Positions 1 to 7,986 of a DNA stretch of 64,000 nucleotides are shown here, piece by piece. Within the stretch, counting starts at the first letter, position 1; every line of letters begins with the position of its first letter. The notes under the pieces are model-generated. The model did no database searches. It saw only the letters and a list, made by a program, of their open reading frames with translations, and had not been told where the DNA came from. The DNA comes from Arthrobacter sp. YN (GTDB taxonomy: Bacteria > Actinomycetota > Actinomycetes > Actinomycetales > Micrococcaceae), in the NCBI RefSeq assembly GCF_002224285.1, contig NZ_CP022436.1, positions 1,240,001-1,304,000 on the forward strand. Direction: 5' to 3'. The position numbers and the translations under genes were made by a program.

Positions 1-2
1 AA

Positions 3-422
3 CTGATGGAAGCCAGGCTCTCCATTGAACCCGTCAATGCAAAACTTGCGTGTTCCCGCATGACGCCGGAGGGATTGGATGCCCTGAAGCAGGCCGTGGA
101 GGATCTGAAGACTGCACCCCGCGGCGGTACTTTCGCCGAGTACCGCAGCTACCTCGAGGCCGACGAACGTTTTCACCAACTCATCGCCGCGCAGGCTAGC
201 AACCAGTTCCTGCTCGCGGCGTACAACACCCTGGGCGGCCAGATCCAGCGGTTCCGACTGTTCGGGGGAGTGGGCATCACCGACGCCGAGCAGGCCATCG
301 CCGAACACCAGGCCGTGCTCGACGCCATGACCAGCGGTGATCCGGAGAAGGCTGCGGAAATGATGATCGACCACGTCGAAAAGGTCCGGGGCCGGGCCAT
401 GGCTGACGCGCCGGAGGACTAG
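3..422 (+). CDS. GntR/FadR-family regulator, C-terminal FCD portion (5' truncated by window edge)
   Basis: The visible 140 codons form an all-helical FCD ligand-binding domain, the C-terminal part of FadR-subfamily GntR repressors. Typical signs are the ERFHQLIA segment and later histidines in AEHQAV and IDHVEKV, which match the usual metal/effector-site positions. The reading frame is open to the left edge, so the N-terminal winged-helix domain lies outside the window and the ATG at 6 is not the true start. It sits upstream of and parallel to a sugar operon, separated by a hairpin terminator, and probably represses that operon in response to a carboxylate or sugar-phosphate ligand (inference). 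Confidence 0.8.
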   Translation: MMEARLSIEPVNAKLACSRMTPEGLDALKQAVEDLKTAPRGGTFAEYRSYLEADERFHQLIAAQASNQFLLAAYNTLGGQIQRFRLFGGVGITDAEQAIAEHQAVLDAMTSGDPEKAAEMMIDHVEKVRGRAMADAPED

Positions 423-436
423 CTCACAGACCAACG

Positions 437-471
437 AGGGTCCGCTGGCCATTGCCGGCGGGCCCTTTCTT
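437..471 (+). terminator. Intrinsic terminator after the GntR/FadR gene
   Basis: A 13-bp stem (437-449 with 454-466, two G-U pairs) with a CATT loop is followed by TTTCTT. It should separate transcription of the regulator from the operon starting at 604. Confidence 0.75.
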
Positions 472-511
472 GCTGAGTTTCGTGACCCTCTTCACACTCA
501 TATGTATGACA

Positions 512-572
512 TATAGGATCTAGGAAGTTTCTCACAAGGGTTGACAGTAGTGCTTGATTCGTAAATCCTATA
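512..572 (+). promoter_or_regulatory. Promoter/operator region of the short-chain sugar operon
   Basis: TTGACA at 541-546 is a good -35 box; no equally good -10 is visible (TCCTAT at 566-571 is the nearest). The 8-mers TATAGGAT (512-519) and ATCCTATA (565-572) are exact reverse complements on either side of the -35, and CCTATAGG (567-574) is itself palindromic. They are candidate sites for the FadR-type regulator encoded just upstream. Confidence 0.5.
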
Positions 573-603
573 GGAAACAGGATTCCCCGAAGGAGTGATC
601 ATC

Positions 604-1605
604 ATGGCGTACACCGCCGAGAATTGGCCCATCACTGCGGCCCTCCTGCAGTTCCCCGGCACTGATGCCGCGGGGCGGCAGGTCAACGACGCCGACGCTT
701 CCGTGTGGGCTTCCGTCCTCCAGGAAGTGAAGGACGCAGGTTTTGCCAACGCCGACCTCACCGACAGCTGGGTTCGTCCGGGCGACCTCAGCAAGGACCG
801 CCTCGCCGAGTTCAAGCAGACCGCTGACGAGGTGGGCATTGGGGTTCCCGTCATCTCCGCCATCCGCCGCAGCGTCATCCACGCAACGGACTGGGCAGAC
901 AACCTCGCCTACAGCCACCGCACCATCGACGCCGCTGCCGAGCTTGGCTGTGAAGTGGTGTCCTTCGGGCTGCACCAGGCCATCACGCCGGAGCAGCAGA
1001 AACAGCTCTGGTTCTGGACCGTGGAGGGTTACAAGGATCCCGTGGGTGACAAAGAAGTGTGGGGCAACGCCGTCTCCCGCCTTCGCGAGCTCGGCAAGCA
1101 CGCAGCCGAGGCCGGGGTGCTGATCTCGCTGGAAATGTACGAGGACACCTACCTCGGAACTGCTGACTCCTCGGTTCAGCTGGTCCAGGACATCGGCTTG
1201 GACAACGTCGGCCTGAACCCGGACCTCGGCAACCTGATCCGCCTGCACCGGCCCATCGAGGACTGGCGCGAGATGGTGGCCAAGACCCTGCCGTACTCCA
1301 ACTACTGGCACATGAAGAACTACCTCCGGGACGAAGATGTGGCGCGCGACAGCTACATCACCATGCCGGCTCCCATGGAGAGCGGCCTCATCAACTACCG
1401 CGAGGCCTTCAAGTTCGCGCTGTCTGTCGGATTCCAGGGCATCCTCTGCACCGAGCACTACGGTGGCGACGGTCTCAGCGTCACTGCCAGCAACCAGGAG
1501 TACCTCCGCCGCCACGTCCTGCCGAAGACCGCAGGTTATGAACTCGGCAAGAGCCAGGTGGCCCAAGGACGCCAGGTACCGGCTACGCAGCTCGCAGGAG
1601 TCTAG
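604..1605 (+). CDS. Sugar phosphate isomerase/epimerase-like TIM-barrel protein
   Basis: This 333-residue protein belongs to the xylose-isomerase-like / AP endonuclease 2 TIM-barrel family. Likely metal ligands are Glu177 (SLEMYED), Asp207 (NPDLGN), His236 (YWHMKN) and Glu284 (CTEHYGG). Family members isomerise or epimerise ketoses and their phosphates, and some act on 3-oxo sugar acids. ATG 604 is chosen because GGAG at 592-595 gives good spacing; an in-frame GTG at 595 overlaps that site. It is the first gene of the operon, and the kinase starts 4 bp after its stop. An erythrulose-phosphate epimerase or an oxo-acid decarboxylase are both possible; the substrate cannot be read from sequence. 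Confidence 0.8.
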   Translation: MAYTAENWPITAALLQFPGTDAAGRQVNDADASVWASVLQEVKDAGFANADLTDSWVRPGDLSKDRLAEFKQTADEVGIGVPVISAIRRSVIHATDWADNLAYSHRTIDAAAELGCEVVSFGLHQAITPEQQKQLWFWTVEGYKDPVGDKEVWGNAVSRLRELGKHAAEAGVLISLEMYEDTYLGTADSSVQLVQDIGLDNVGLNPDLGNLIRLHRPIEDWREMVAKTLPYSNYWHMKNYLRDEDVARDSYITMPAPMESGLINYREAFKFALSVGFQGILCTEHYGGDGLSVTASNQEYLRRHVLPKTAGYELGKSQVAQGRQVPATQLAGV

Positions 1606-1609
1606 GAAG

Positions 1610-3370
1610 ATGACCCGCATTTTTGATAACCCGGCAGATTTTGCCGATGAAGCGCTGGACGGCTTCGTTGCGGCCAACCGCGGCTACGTGGCCCGCGTTG
1701 ACGGCGGCGTCGTCCGCTCCACTGAAGTCCCCAACGGCCAGGTCGCCCTGGTGGTCGGCGGCGGCTCCGGACACTACCCGGCCTTCGCTGGACTCGTCGG
1801 GCCCGGGCTTGCCACTGGTTCGGCGTGCGGCAACATGTTCGCATCGCCGGCGGCAGGCCAGGTGTATCGGGTGGCCAAGGCTGCCAACGCGGGCGGTGGA
1901 GTCCTGCTCAGCTACGGCAACTACGCCGGCGACGTCCTGCACTTCGGCCAAGCGCAGCTCCGGCTCAACGCCGAGGGCATCGATACGCGGACGGTCACCG
2001 TCACTGACGACATCGCCAGTGCGCCGATCGAACAACTCGAGAAGCGCAGGGGCATTGCCGGCGACCTCACCGTCTTCAAGATTGCCGGCGCCGCAGCCGA
2101 AGCGGGACTGGACCTTGACGGCGTCGAGCGTTTGGCCATCAAGACCAACCACCGGACCCGTTCCCTGGGCGTGGCCTTTGACGGCTGCACGCTTCCCGGC
2201 GCCAAGGATCCGCTGTTCCACGTGCCTGCCGGGCAGATGTCGCTAGGTCTCGGTATCCATGGCGAGCCCGGCATTTCCGAGCACACCATGCCCACAGCAT
2301 CAGAGCTGGCCGAACTTCTTGTTTCGAAGCTTCTCAACGACAAGCCTGAGGACGCCGGGGACCGTGTGGTGGCTATCGTCAACGGCCTGGGAACGGTGAA
2401 GTACGACGAACTCTTCCTGCTGTTCGGCAAGGTGGAAAAGCTGCTCACGGCCGCGGGACTCACCGTTGTTGAACCCGAGTGCGGCGAGCTGGTGACCAGC
2501 CTGGATATGTCAGGACTGTCGCTGACGCTGTTGTGGCTGGACGAAGAACTTGAGCAGTACTGGGCCGCGCCCGCGGACACTCCGGCGTTCCGCAAGGGCA
2601 GCATGGCGCCCCGCGCACACCGCGCTGAAGCAGCAATCGACGACGCCGAAACCGTCGACGTCGAACAGCCCACCGCTGCTGCGGCTGACCTCGGGCAGTT
2701 GGCTGTCGCCGTGCTCGCCCAGGTGAGGGACGTCGTCGTCGAGCATGAAGATGAACTCGGCAAGCTGGACGCGATCGCCGGCGATGGCGACCACGGCATC
2801 GGTATGCGGCGCGGCGTTGATGCTGCGGCGTCGGCAGGCGAAGCTGCCGCTGGTTCGTCCGCGGCGCGGGTCCTGACCGCAGCCGGCGAGGCTTGGAGCG
2901 AACGCGCCGGTGGAACCTCCGGGGCTCTGTGGGGATCAGCGGTCATCGCCGCCGGGTTGTCGCTCGGGAACCGCGATACGTACACATCGGAGGATGCAGG
3001 CGCCGCTGTACAGGCCTTCGTCCGCGCCATCACCGAACTCGGCAAGGCCGAGCCTGGGGACAAGACCATGGTGGACGCGCTCCTGCCCTTCCGGGACGCC
3101 TTCCAGACAGAGCTCGACGGCGGGGCTCCCGTTGACCGGGCGCTGGCAGTAGCCGCCGCGGCCGCTGAGTCCGCTGCCGCCAAGACTGCGGATTTGCGCC
3201 CGCTCAAAGGCCGGGCACGTCCGCTCGCGGAAAAGAGCCTCGGCCATCCCGATCCAGGGGCGGTGTCCTTCGGACTGATCGCCTCCAGGATCTCGCAATT
3301 CATCGATTCACAACTGGCCACGGCTGCCCCCTCGGGACAGCGGTCGACCGGAAACGGAGCCCAAGCATGA
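1610..3370 (+). CDS. DhaK-DhaL fused ketose kinase (dihydroxyacetone/erythrulose kinase family)
   Basis: This 586-residue ATP-dependent kinase has an N-terminal DhaK domain (about 1-330) and a C-terminal DhaL domain (about 370-580). His217 in the IHGEPG motif corresponds to the histidine that binds dihydroxyacetone covalently in the Citrobacter enzyme. GDGDHG at 391-396 is the DhaL Mg-ATP loop. Single-chain DhaKL enzymes phosphorylate dihydroxyacetone or, in several actinobacterial and proteobacterial operons, D- or L-erythrulose. Its neighbours are RpiB-type and TPI-type isomerases, so a tetrulose substrate is favoured over dihydroxyacetone. GGAG at 1597-1600 precedes ATG 1610; an upstream in-frame extension overlaps the previous gene and is rejected. 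Confidence 0.9.
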   Translation: MTRIFDNPADFADEALDGFVAANRGYVARVDGGVVRSTEVPNGQVALVVGGGSGHYPAFAGLVGPGLATGSACGNMFASPAAGQVYRVAKAANAGGGVLLSYGNYAGDVLHFGQAQLRLNAEGIDTRTVTVTDDIASAPIEQLEKRRGIAGDLTVFKIAGAAAEAGLDLDGVERLAIKTNHRTRSLGVAFDGCTLPGAKDPLFHVPAGQMSLGLGIHGEPGISEHTMPTASELAELLVSKLLNDKPEDAGDRVVAIVNGLGTVKYDELFLLFGKVEKLLTAAGLTVVEPECGELVTSLDMSGLSLTLLWLDEELEQYWAAPADTPAFRKGSMAPRAHRAEAAIDDAETVDVEQPTAAAADLGQLAVAVLAQVRDVVVEHEDELGKLDAIAGDGDHGIGMRRGVDAAASAGEAAAGSSAARVLTAAGEAWSERAGGTSGALWGSAVIAAGLSLGNRDTYTSEDAGAAVQAFVRAITELGKAEPGDKTMVDALLPFRDAFQTELDGGAPVDRALAVAAAAAESAAAKTADLRPLKGRARPLAEKSLGHPDPGAVSFGLIASRISQFIDSQLATAAPSGQRSTGNGAQA

Positions 3371-3849
3371 GCAACACCGAAGGCTGGCGCATCGTCGTCG
3401 GCAATGACGAAGCCGGAGTCGAATACAAGCAGGCACTCCTGGCGTTGCTGGAAGCGGATCCCCGCGTGGCAACAGTGACGGACGTCGGCGTTGGTTTCAA
3501 CGACTCCACCGCGTACCCGCACGTCGCCGTTGACGCCGCCCGCAAAGTGGCCGAAGGCGAAGCCGACCGCGCACTGTTGATCTGCGGTACGGGCCTCGGC
3601 GTGGCCATCGCTGCCAACAAAGTCCCCGGAATCCGTGCGGTCACCGCACACGACAGCTACTCCGTGGAAAGGTCCGTCCTGAGCAACAACGCTCAGGTCC
3701 TCACGCTCGGCCAGCGGGTCATTGGCTTGGAACTGGCCAAGAAGCTCGTAGGGGAGTGGCTGGGCCACCGCTTTGACCACACGTCATCCTCCGCCGCCAA
3801 GGTGGACGCCATCTGCTCGTACGAGCCCGACTACACGAAGGCAGTCTGA
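3367..3849 (+). CDS. RpiB/LacAB-family sugar-phosphate isomerase
   Basis: This 160-residue protein has the RpiB signature [13 protein letters not shown]. Cys73 matches the catalytic cysteine of ribose-5-phosphate isomerase B, and a downstream [12 protein letters not shown] segment is typical of the family. It overlaps the kinase by 4 bp (ATGA), which implies translational coupling. Homologues in erythritol/threitol operons (EryI, DerI) convert erythrulose-4-phosphate to erythrose-4-phosphate; a true ribose-5-phosphate role is possible but less likely in this context. Confidence 0.85.
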   Translation: MSNTEGWRIVVGNDEAGVEYKQALLALLEADPRVATVTDVGVGFNDSTAYPHVAVDAARKVAEGEADRALLICGTGLGVAIAANKVPGIRAVTAHDSYSVERSVLSNNAQVLTLGQRVIGLELAKKLVGEWLGHRFDHTSSSAAKVDAICSYEPDYTKAV

Positions 3850-3851
3850 TC

Positions 3852-4841
3852 ATGACTACTCCCGAGACAACCGAAGCCACAGCCGACAACGCAGCCCGGA
3901 AGATCGCCGTCGTCGGTTCCGGCTACATGGGTGGCGGCATCGCCCAGGTGCTGGCTCTTGGCGGGGCGCGTGTTGCCCTGGCCGATGTCTCTGCCGAGGT
4001 CGCGCAGAAGAACTACGACCGCCTGCTGGTGGAGTCGGAGCAGTTCATCGCCGACGGACTCTTCCCGGCAGGGTCAACGGAGATCCTCAAGCAGAACCTG
4101 TGGGCCGCCAAGGACATCGAAGAGGCCGTTGCGGACGCCGATTTCATTGAGGAGTGCGTTCCAGAGGTCCTGGACATCAAGCACCAAACCCTCGCCCGCA
4201 TCAGTGCTGCTGCCCGCCCGGACGCCCTGATCGGTTCCAACACCTCCACGATTTCCATTGGCGCATTGGCAGAAGCCGTCACCAACCCGGAGCGGTTCCT
4301 CGGCGTGCACTTCTCCAACCCGTCACCGTTCATTCCCGGCGTCGAGATCATCCCTCACGCCGGCACGGATGCCGCAACGGTTGCCGCGTCCCGCGAGCTG
4401 GTCCACGCGGCAGGTAAGCAGACCGCCGTCGTCAAGGACGTCACCGGCTTCGTGCTGAACCGTCTGCAGTATGCGCTGTTCCACGAAGCCGCGCAGCTGG
4501 TGGAGCAGGGAATCGCAACAGCGGACGACGTCGACACGTTGGTGCGTACGACGTTCGGCTTCCGCTTGCCCTTCTTCGGTCCGTTCGCCATTGCGGATAT
4601 GGCCGGTTTGGATGTCTACAACTTCTGCTACAAGTCGCTGCAGACCGGCTTCCCGGAACGCTTCGCGACGCCGAAGATCCTTTCGGACCTGGTGGACGCA
4701 GGCAAGCTGGGCACCAAGACCGGTGCAGGCTTCCTCAATGTTCCCGCCGAACGCACTCCGGAACTCATCGCCTACCGCAACAAGGCCTACGTGGCCATGC
4801 AGAAGCTCATTGAAGAGCTCGGCCCGGCCCCCATCAACTAA
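3852..4841 (+). CDS. 3-hydroxyacyl-CoA dehydrogenase-like NAD-dependent dehydrogenase (sugar-acid type suspected)
   Basis: This 329-residue protein has a Rossmann fold with GSGYMG at 22-27 and Asp45 at the adenine-ribose position, which favours NAD. The SNTST loop and the catalytic pair His153/Glu165 (VHFSNPSPFIPGVE) are those of the 3HCDH superfamily, followed by the helical C-terminal domain. There is no CoA-dependent gene nearby. The superfamily also contains L-gulonate 3-dehydrogenase and carnitine dehydrogenase, which act on free hydroxy acids. In this operon it may oxidise a four- or five-carbon sugar acid at C3. It starts 2 bp after rpiB with GAAGG upstream. Confidence 0.8.
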   Translation: MTTPETTEATADNAARKIAVVGSGYMGGGIAQVLALGGARVALADVSAEVAQKNYDRLLVESEQFIADGLFPAGSTEILKQNLWAAKDIEEAVADADFIEECVPEVLDIKHQTLARISAAARPDALIGSNTSTISIGALAEAVTNPERFLGVHFSNPSPFIPGVEIIPHAGTDAATVAASRELVHAAGKQTAVVKDVTGFVLNRLQYALFHEAAQLVEQGIATADDVDTLVRTTFGFRLPFFGPFAIADMAGLDVYNFCYKSLQTGFPERFATPKILSDLVDAGKLGTKTGAGFLNVPAERTPELIAYRNKAYVAMQKLIEELGPAPIN

Positions 4842-4862
4842 GACCTTTCAGGAGAAGAACCC

Positions 4863-5627
4863 ATGACTTTCCCCGTAGAACGCACAGCAATCGTCACCGG
4901 CGCCGTTTCCGAGCGCGGCATCGGCCGTGCCACCGTCAACTACCTGGCCGGGCAGGGTTGGAACATCGGCATCATCGACCTCGATGACGCCGATTGCAAG
5001 ATCGCAGCCAAAGAAATCGCCGCCGAGTACGGCGTCCAGGCCCATGGCGTTGGTGCCAACGTCGCCAGCGAAGCCGAGGTCCGCGCCGCCATTGATGAGC
5101 TTGAGGCCGAACTTCCGCAGATCGTCGCGCTGGCCAACGTTGCCGGAGTCAGCTCGCCTGTCGGCTACCTGGAACTGGAACCCGCTGAGTGGGACCGTGT
5201 CCTGAACATCAACCTCAACGGCGTCCACTACGCCACCCGCCGTGTGGCCGAGTCCATGGTCAAGAACCGCATCGGTCGAATCGTGAACATCTCCTCGGTC
5301 TCCGCCCAGCGCGGCGGCGGCACGTTCTCGAAAACCCCGTACTCCGTAGCCAAGGCCGGCGTCATTGGCCTGACCCGAGCGACTGCACGGGAACTGGGCG
5401 AGTACGACATCACCGTCAACGCCATTTCTCCCGGCCCCATCGACACCGACATCATGGGCGGCACCCTGAGCCAGGAACGCAAGGACGAACTCACCAAGGA
5501 CCTGGTGGTGAACCGTGTGGGCTCCACCCGGGACATCGCCGCCGCCATCGCCTTCCTCATCAGCGAGGACTCCGGGTACATCTCCGGCCAGACGCTGAAT
5601 GTGGATGGCGGACTGTACATGCACTAG
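4863..5627 (+). CDS. Short-chain dehydrogenase/reductase (polyol or keto-sugar type)
   Basis: This 254-residue classical SDR has a TGxxxxxGIG-type cofactor loop near residue 12, Ser145/Ser147, Tyr160 and Lys164 (YSVAK), and a C-terminal GQTLNVDGG. Asp40 in IIDLDD suggests NAD. SDRs of this size in actinobacterial tetritol operons oxidise D-threitol or related polyols to erythrulose. The gene has its own ribosome-binding site (AGGAGAAGAA) and lies 21 bp after the previous gene, so it belongs to the operon. Confidence 0.85.
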   Translation: MTFPVERTAIVTGAVSERGIGRATVNYLAGQGWNIGIIDLDDADCKIAAKEIAAEYGVQAHGVGANVASEAEVRAAIDELEAELPQIVALANVAGVSSPVGYLELEPAEWDRVLNINLNGVHYATRRVAESMVKNRIGRIVNISSVSAQRGGGTFSKTPYSVAKAGVIGLTRATARELGEYDITVNAISPGPIDTDIMGGTLSQERKDELTKDLVVNRVGSTRDIAAAIAFLISEDSGYISGQTLNVDGGLYMH

Positions 5628-5637
5628 GCCCACGGCA

Positions 5638-5730
5638 ATGAAGACCTGGACGAGAGAACGCAAGATCTACCTTGCCGTGGGCGTCCTCACCTGCGCTGTG
5701 GGTATGCTGCTCATCTTCTTCCCGCGCTGA
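5638..5730 (+). CDS. 30-residue single-pass membrane peptide
   Basis: A short frame between the SDR and the MFS carrier encodes MKTWTRERK, one hydrophobic helix (about residues 10-28) and a terminal PR. The positive N-terminus predicts a cytoplasmic N-terminus. It begins 10 bp after the SDR stop and ends 66 bp before the carrier. No strong Shine-Dalgarno site is visible, so translation would rely on coupling. It could be a small partner subunit of the carrier; no homologue is recognised, and chance remains possible. Confidence 0.5.
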   Translation: MKTWTRERKIYLAVGVLTCAVGMLLIFFPR

Positions 5731-5796
5731 TCGCGCCTGTGCGCGGCTGACCCGCGCCGCACTCGTCATTTCCCTGTCACTCAAAGAGGAGTTTCA

Positions 5797-7146
5797 ATGT
5801 CTGTTGCCACCAATTCCACGAAGGAGTTGCTGGATACGCCGGTCCTCAAATCGGCCATTTCCAAGGCGTCGCGTCGGCTCATGCCCATGCTCGTCATCCT
5901 GTACGTGGTGGCCTTCCTGGACCGCACCAACGTTGGCTTCGCAGAAGCAGCGCTGGAAGTGGACCGGGGCATCACCGCCGGAGCCTACGCCCTGGGTGCG
6001 GGTATCTTCTTCATCGGCTACGCGCTGTTCGAGATTCCCAGCAACCTGCTCCTCACCAAGTTCGGCGCCAAGGTGTGGCTCGCCCGCATTGCCATCACCT
6101 GGGGCATCGTGTCAGCCTGCTTCGCGTTTGTGCAGGGTGAGACGTCGTTCATCATCCTCCGCTTCCTGCTGGGCGTCACCGAAGCCGGTCTGTTCCCCGG
6201 CGTCATCATGTTCCTTGCGGCCTGGTTCCCCAACAAGGTTCGCGTGAAGATGTTCGCCATCTTCTACCTGGCCCAGCCGTTCTCCCAGATGATGGGTGCA
6301 CCCCTGTCCGGCTGGCTCATCAACATCGGCGACCAGGTTCCGGGCGTTGCCGGCTGGCAGGTGATGTTCTTCGTTGAGGGCATGCTCGCCGTCCTGGCCG
6401 GTATTGCCGCCTACTTCTTCCTCATCAACAGTCCCCAGGACGCCAAGTTCCTGACCAAGGAAGAGAAACGGGCTCTGTCCGATGTCATGGCGCTCGAGGA
6501 CACGGTGAAGGAGGAATCCGGCCCCCGCGGCGTTCTTGCCTCCATGCGTAACGGCCGGGTCTGGTACTTCACCGTCATCTACTTCTGCCTGCAGGTGGCC
6601 GTCTATGGCGTGACGTTCTACCTGCCACAGCAGGTGGCGCAGCTGACCGGGCAAAAGGTGGGCATCGCCGTCGGCCTCCTCGCGGCCATCCCGTGGTTCT
6701 TCGGCATCTTCGCCTGCTACTTCATCGGCAAGGCAGCCAACACTGTGGCGCGTCGCCGTCGCTGGGGCACAGCGTTGTTCATCTCCACCGGCCTGTGCAT
6801 CTTTGGTTCCGCATGGGCCGGTGCCAACCAAATGCCCGCCCTGGGCATCATCTTCATCACCCTTGCGGTGTGCAGCTTCCTGTCCACCGGCCCCATCTGC
6901 TGGTCATATCCGACGGCGTTTCTCACCGGAACTGCCGCGGCCGCCGGTATCGGGCTGATCAACTCCCTCGGAAACCTGGGTGGGTTCGTGGCGCCGATCC
7001 TGCGCACCACGGTCAACCAAGTTACGGCCTCGGACACCGGAACCATGGGTGTCTACGCACTGGGTGTCCTGCCGTTTGTCGCGGCCATGCTGATGTTCGG
7101 TACCAAGCGCTTCAGCAATAAGGCCGACGAACTGTTGGAGAAATAG
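5797..7146 (+). CDS. MFS transporter, anion:cation symporter (phthalate permease) family
   Basis: This 449-residue, 12-helix carrier has the family signature LDRTNVGFAEAAL in helix 1 and FEIPSNLLL in helix 2. The ACS subfamily mostly imports organic anions such as sugar acids, which hints that the operon substrate may be acidic. AAAGAGGAG lies at good spacing before ATG 5797. It is followed 3 bp later by the TPI-like gene. Substrate specificity is inferred only from subfamily and context. Confidence 0.85.
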   Translation: MSVATNSTKELLDTPVLKSAISKASRRLMPMLVILYVVAFLDRTNVGFAEAALEVDRGITAGAYALGAGIFFIGYALFEIPSNLLLTKFGAKVWLARIAITWGIVSACFAFVQGETSFIILRFLLGVTEAGLFPGVIMFLAAWFPNKVRVKMFAIFYLAQPFSQMMGAPLSGWLINIGDQVPGVAGWQVMFFVEGMLAVLAGIAAYFFLINSPQDAKFLTKEEKRALSDVMALEDTVKEESGPRGVLASMRNGRVWYFTVIYFCLQVAVYGVTFYLPQQVAQLTGQKVGIAVGLLAAIPWFFGIFACYFIGKAANTVARRRRWGTALFISTGLCIFGSAWAGANQMPALGIIFITLAVCSFLSTGPICWSYPTAFLTGTAAAAGIGLINSLGNLGGFVAPILRTTVNQVTASDTGTMGVYALGVLPFVAAMLMFGTKRFSNKADELLEK

Positions 7147-7149
7147 AGC

Positions 7150-7986
7150 GTGAACCTGCCAGCTTTCCCTTCTGCTGCGGACTCTGCCACGGACGCCGCG
7201 CTGGACACTGTGTTCATTGGCGTCAGCACCAAGATGTACATGGGCTACGCGCAGAGCTTGGCGTGGCTGGAGCAATTGGTGGCAGAAGTGGAGACCCGTC
7301 CGGCCCTCGTGGCCGGACGGGTGGTCCCGTTTGTGATCCCGTCGCATCCGGTGTTGCCCGCTGCAGCGCGTTTGCTTCAGGGCTCGCCACTGGTCCTGGG
7401 CGCTCAGAACTGCGGCTGGGCTGACGGGCCATGGACGGGTGAGGTGTCACCGTCCATGCTCGCTGAGCTTGGAGTGGGATTGGTGGAAATCGGTCACGCT
7501 GAGCGGCGGCGCTACTTTGCCGAAGATGAGGCGATGATCGCGCTCAAGGTCAGTGCCGCCGTCGATGCCGGGCTGACTCCGCTGCTGTGTGTGGGAGAGC
7601 CCGAAGTTCTGGAACCGGAGGCAGCGGCGGACACGGTGTTCGGGCAGATCAAGGCTGCAGTGTCCGGCGACTGGTCGCTTGCTTCGAAACTTGTGATCGC
7701 CTACGAGCCCGTCTGGGCGATCGGCGCTCCTGAACCTGCCTCAGCGGCATATGTTTCGCAGGCAGTCGGAACCCTGCGTTCGGCGCTTGCCCAGCACGGG
7801 TTGGCCAGGCTGCCCATCATTTATGGCGGGTCGGCGAAACCCGGCTTGTTGCCGCAACTGGACGGGGTTTCCGGGCTTTTCCTTGGCCGCTTCGCACACG
7901 ACGCCAGCAACTTCGGCCGGGTCCTGGACGAAGCCTTGAGTTTTTGTACAGCAGATGCCCCTAAGACGCCCTCTAAAGGGCATTAG
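7150..7986 (+). CDS. Triosephosphate isomerase homologue, divergent (erythrulose-phosphate isomerase suspected)
   Basis: This 278-residue TPI-fold protein starts at GTG 7150, 3 bp after the carrier. The catalytic residues are kept: Lys28, His116 (IGHAERR) and Glu186 (AYEPVWAIG), plus YGGSAKPG for phosphate binding. The Asn that precedes Lys in true TPI (NWKMN) is Thr27 here, and the histidine motif has Ala in place of Ser. Such divergent TPIs (EryH type) act on L-erythrulose phosphate in erythritol pathways. Its 3' end overlaps the convergent nuclease-helicase gene by 14 bp. It is probably not the housekeeping TPI. Confidence 0.85.
   Translation: MNLPAFPSAADSATDAALDTVFIGVSTKMYMGYAQSLAWLEQLVAEVETRPALVAGRVVPFVIPSHPVLPAAARLLQGSPLVLGAQNCGWADGPWTGEVSPSMLAELGVGLVEIGHAERRRYFAEDEAMIALKVSAAVDAGLTPLLCVGEPEVLEPEAAADTVFGQIKAAVSGDWSLASKLVIAYEPVWAIGAPEPASAAYVSQAVGTLRSALAQHGLARLPIIYGGSAKPGLLPQLDGVSGLFLGRFAHDASNFGRVLDEALSFCTADAPKTPSKGH
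7968..7981. terminator. Short hairpin at the convergent 3' ends
   Basis: GCCCT (7968-7972) and AGGGC (7977-7981) form a 5-bp stem with a CTAA loop, inside the overlap of two convergent genes. It is short and lacks a T-tract, so a terminator role is only possible. Confidence 0.3.

Noticed and set aside
1921..3780. Long minus-strand open frame (619 codons) opposite the DhaK-DhaL kinase
   Set aside because: It mirrors the GC-rich kinase gene, shows only low-complexity Ser/Ala/Pro runs and has no domain, while the plus strand carries an intact enzyme.
5797..7146. Sugar-polyol carrier by analogy with tetritol operons
   Set aside because: The helix 1 signature is that of the ACS subfamily of organic anion carriers, so a neutral polyol substrate was not assumed.
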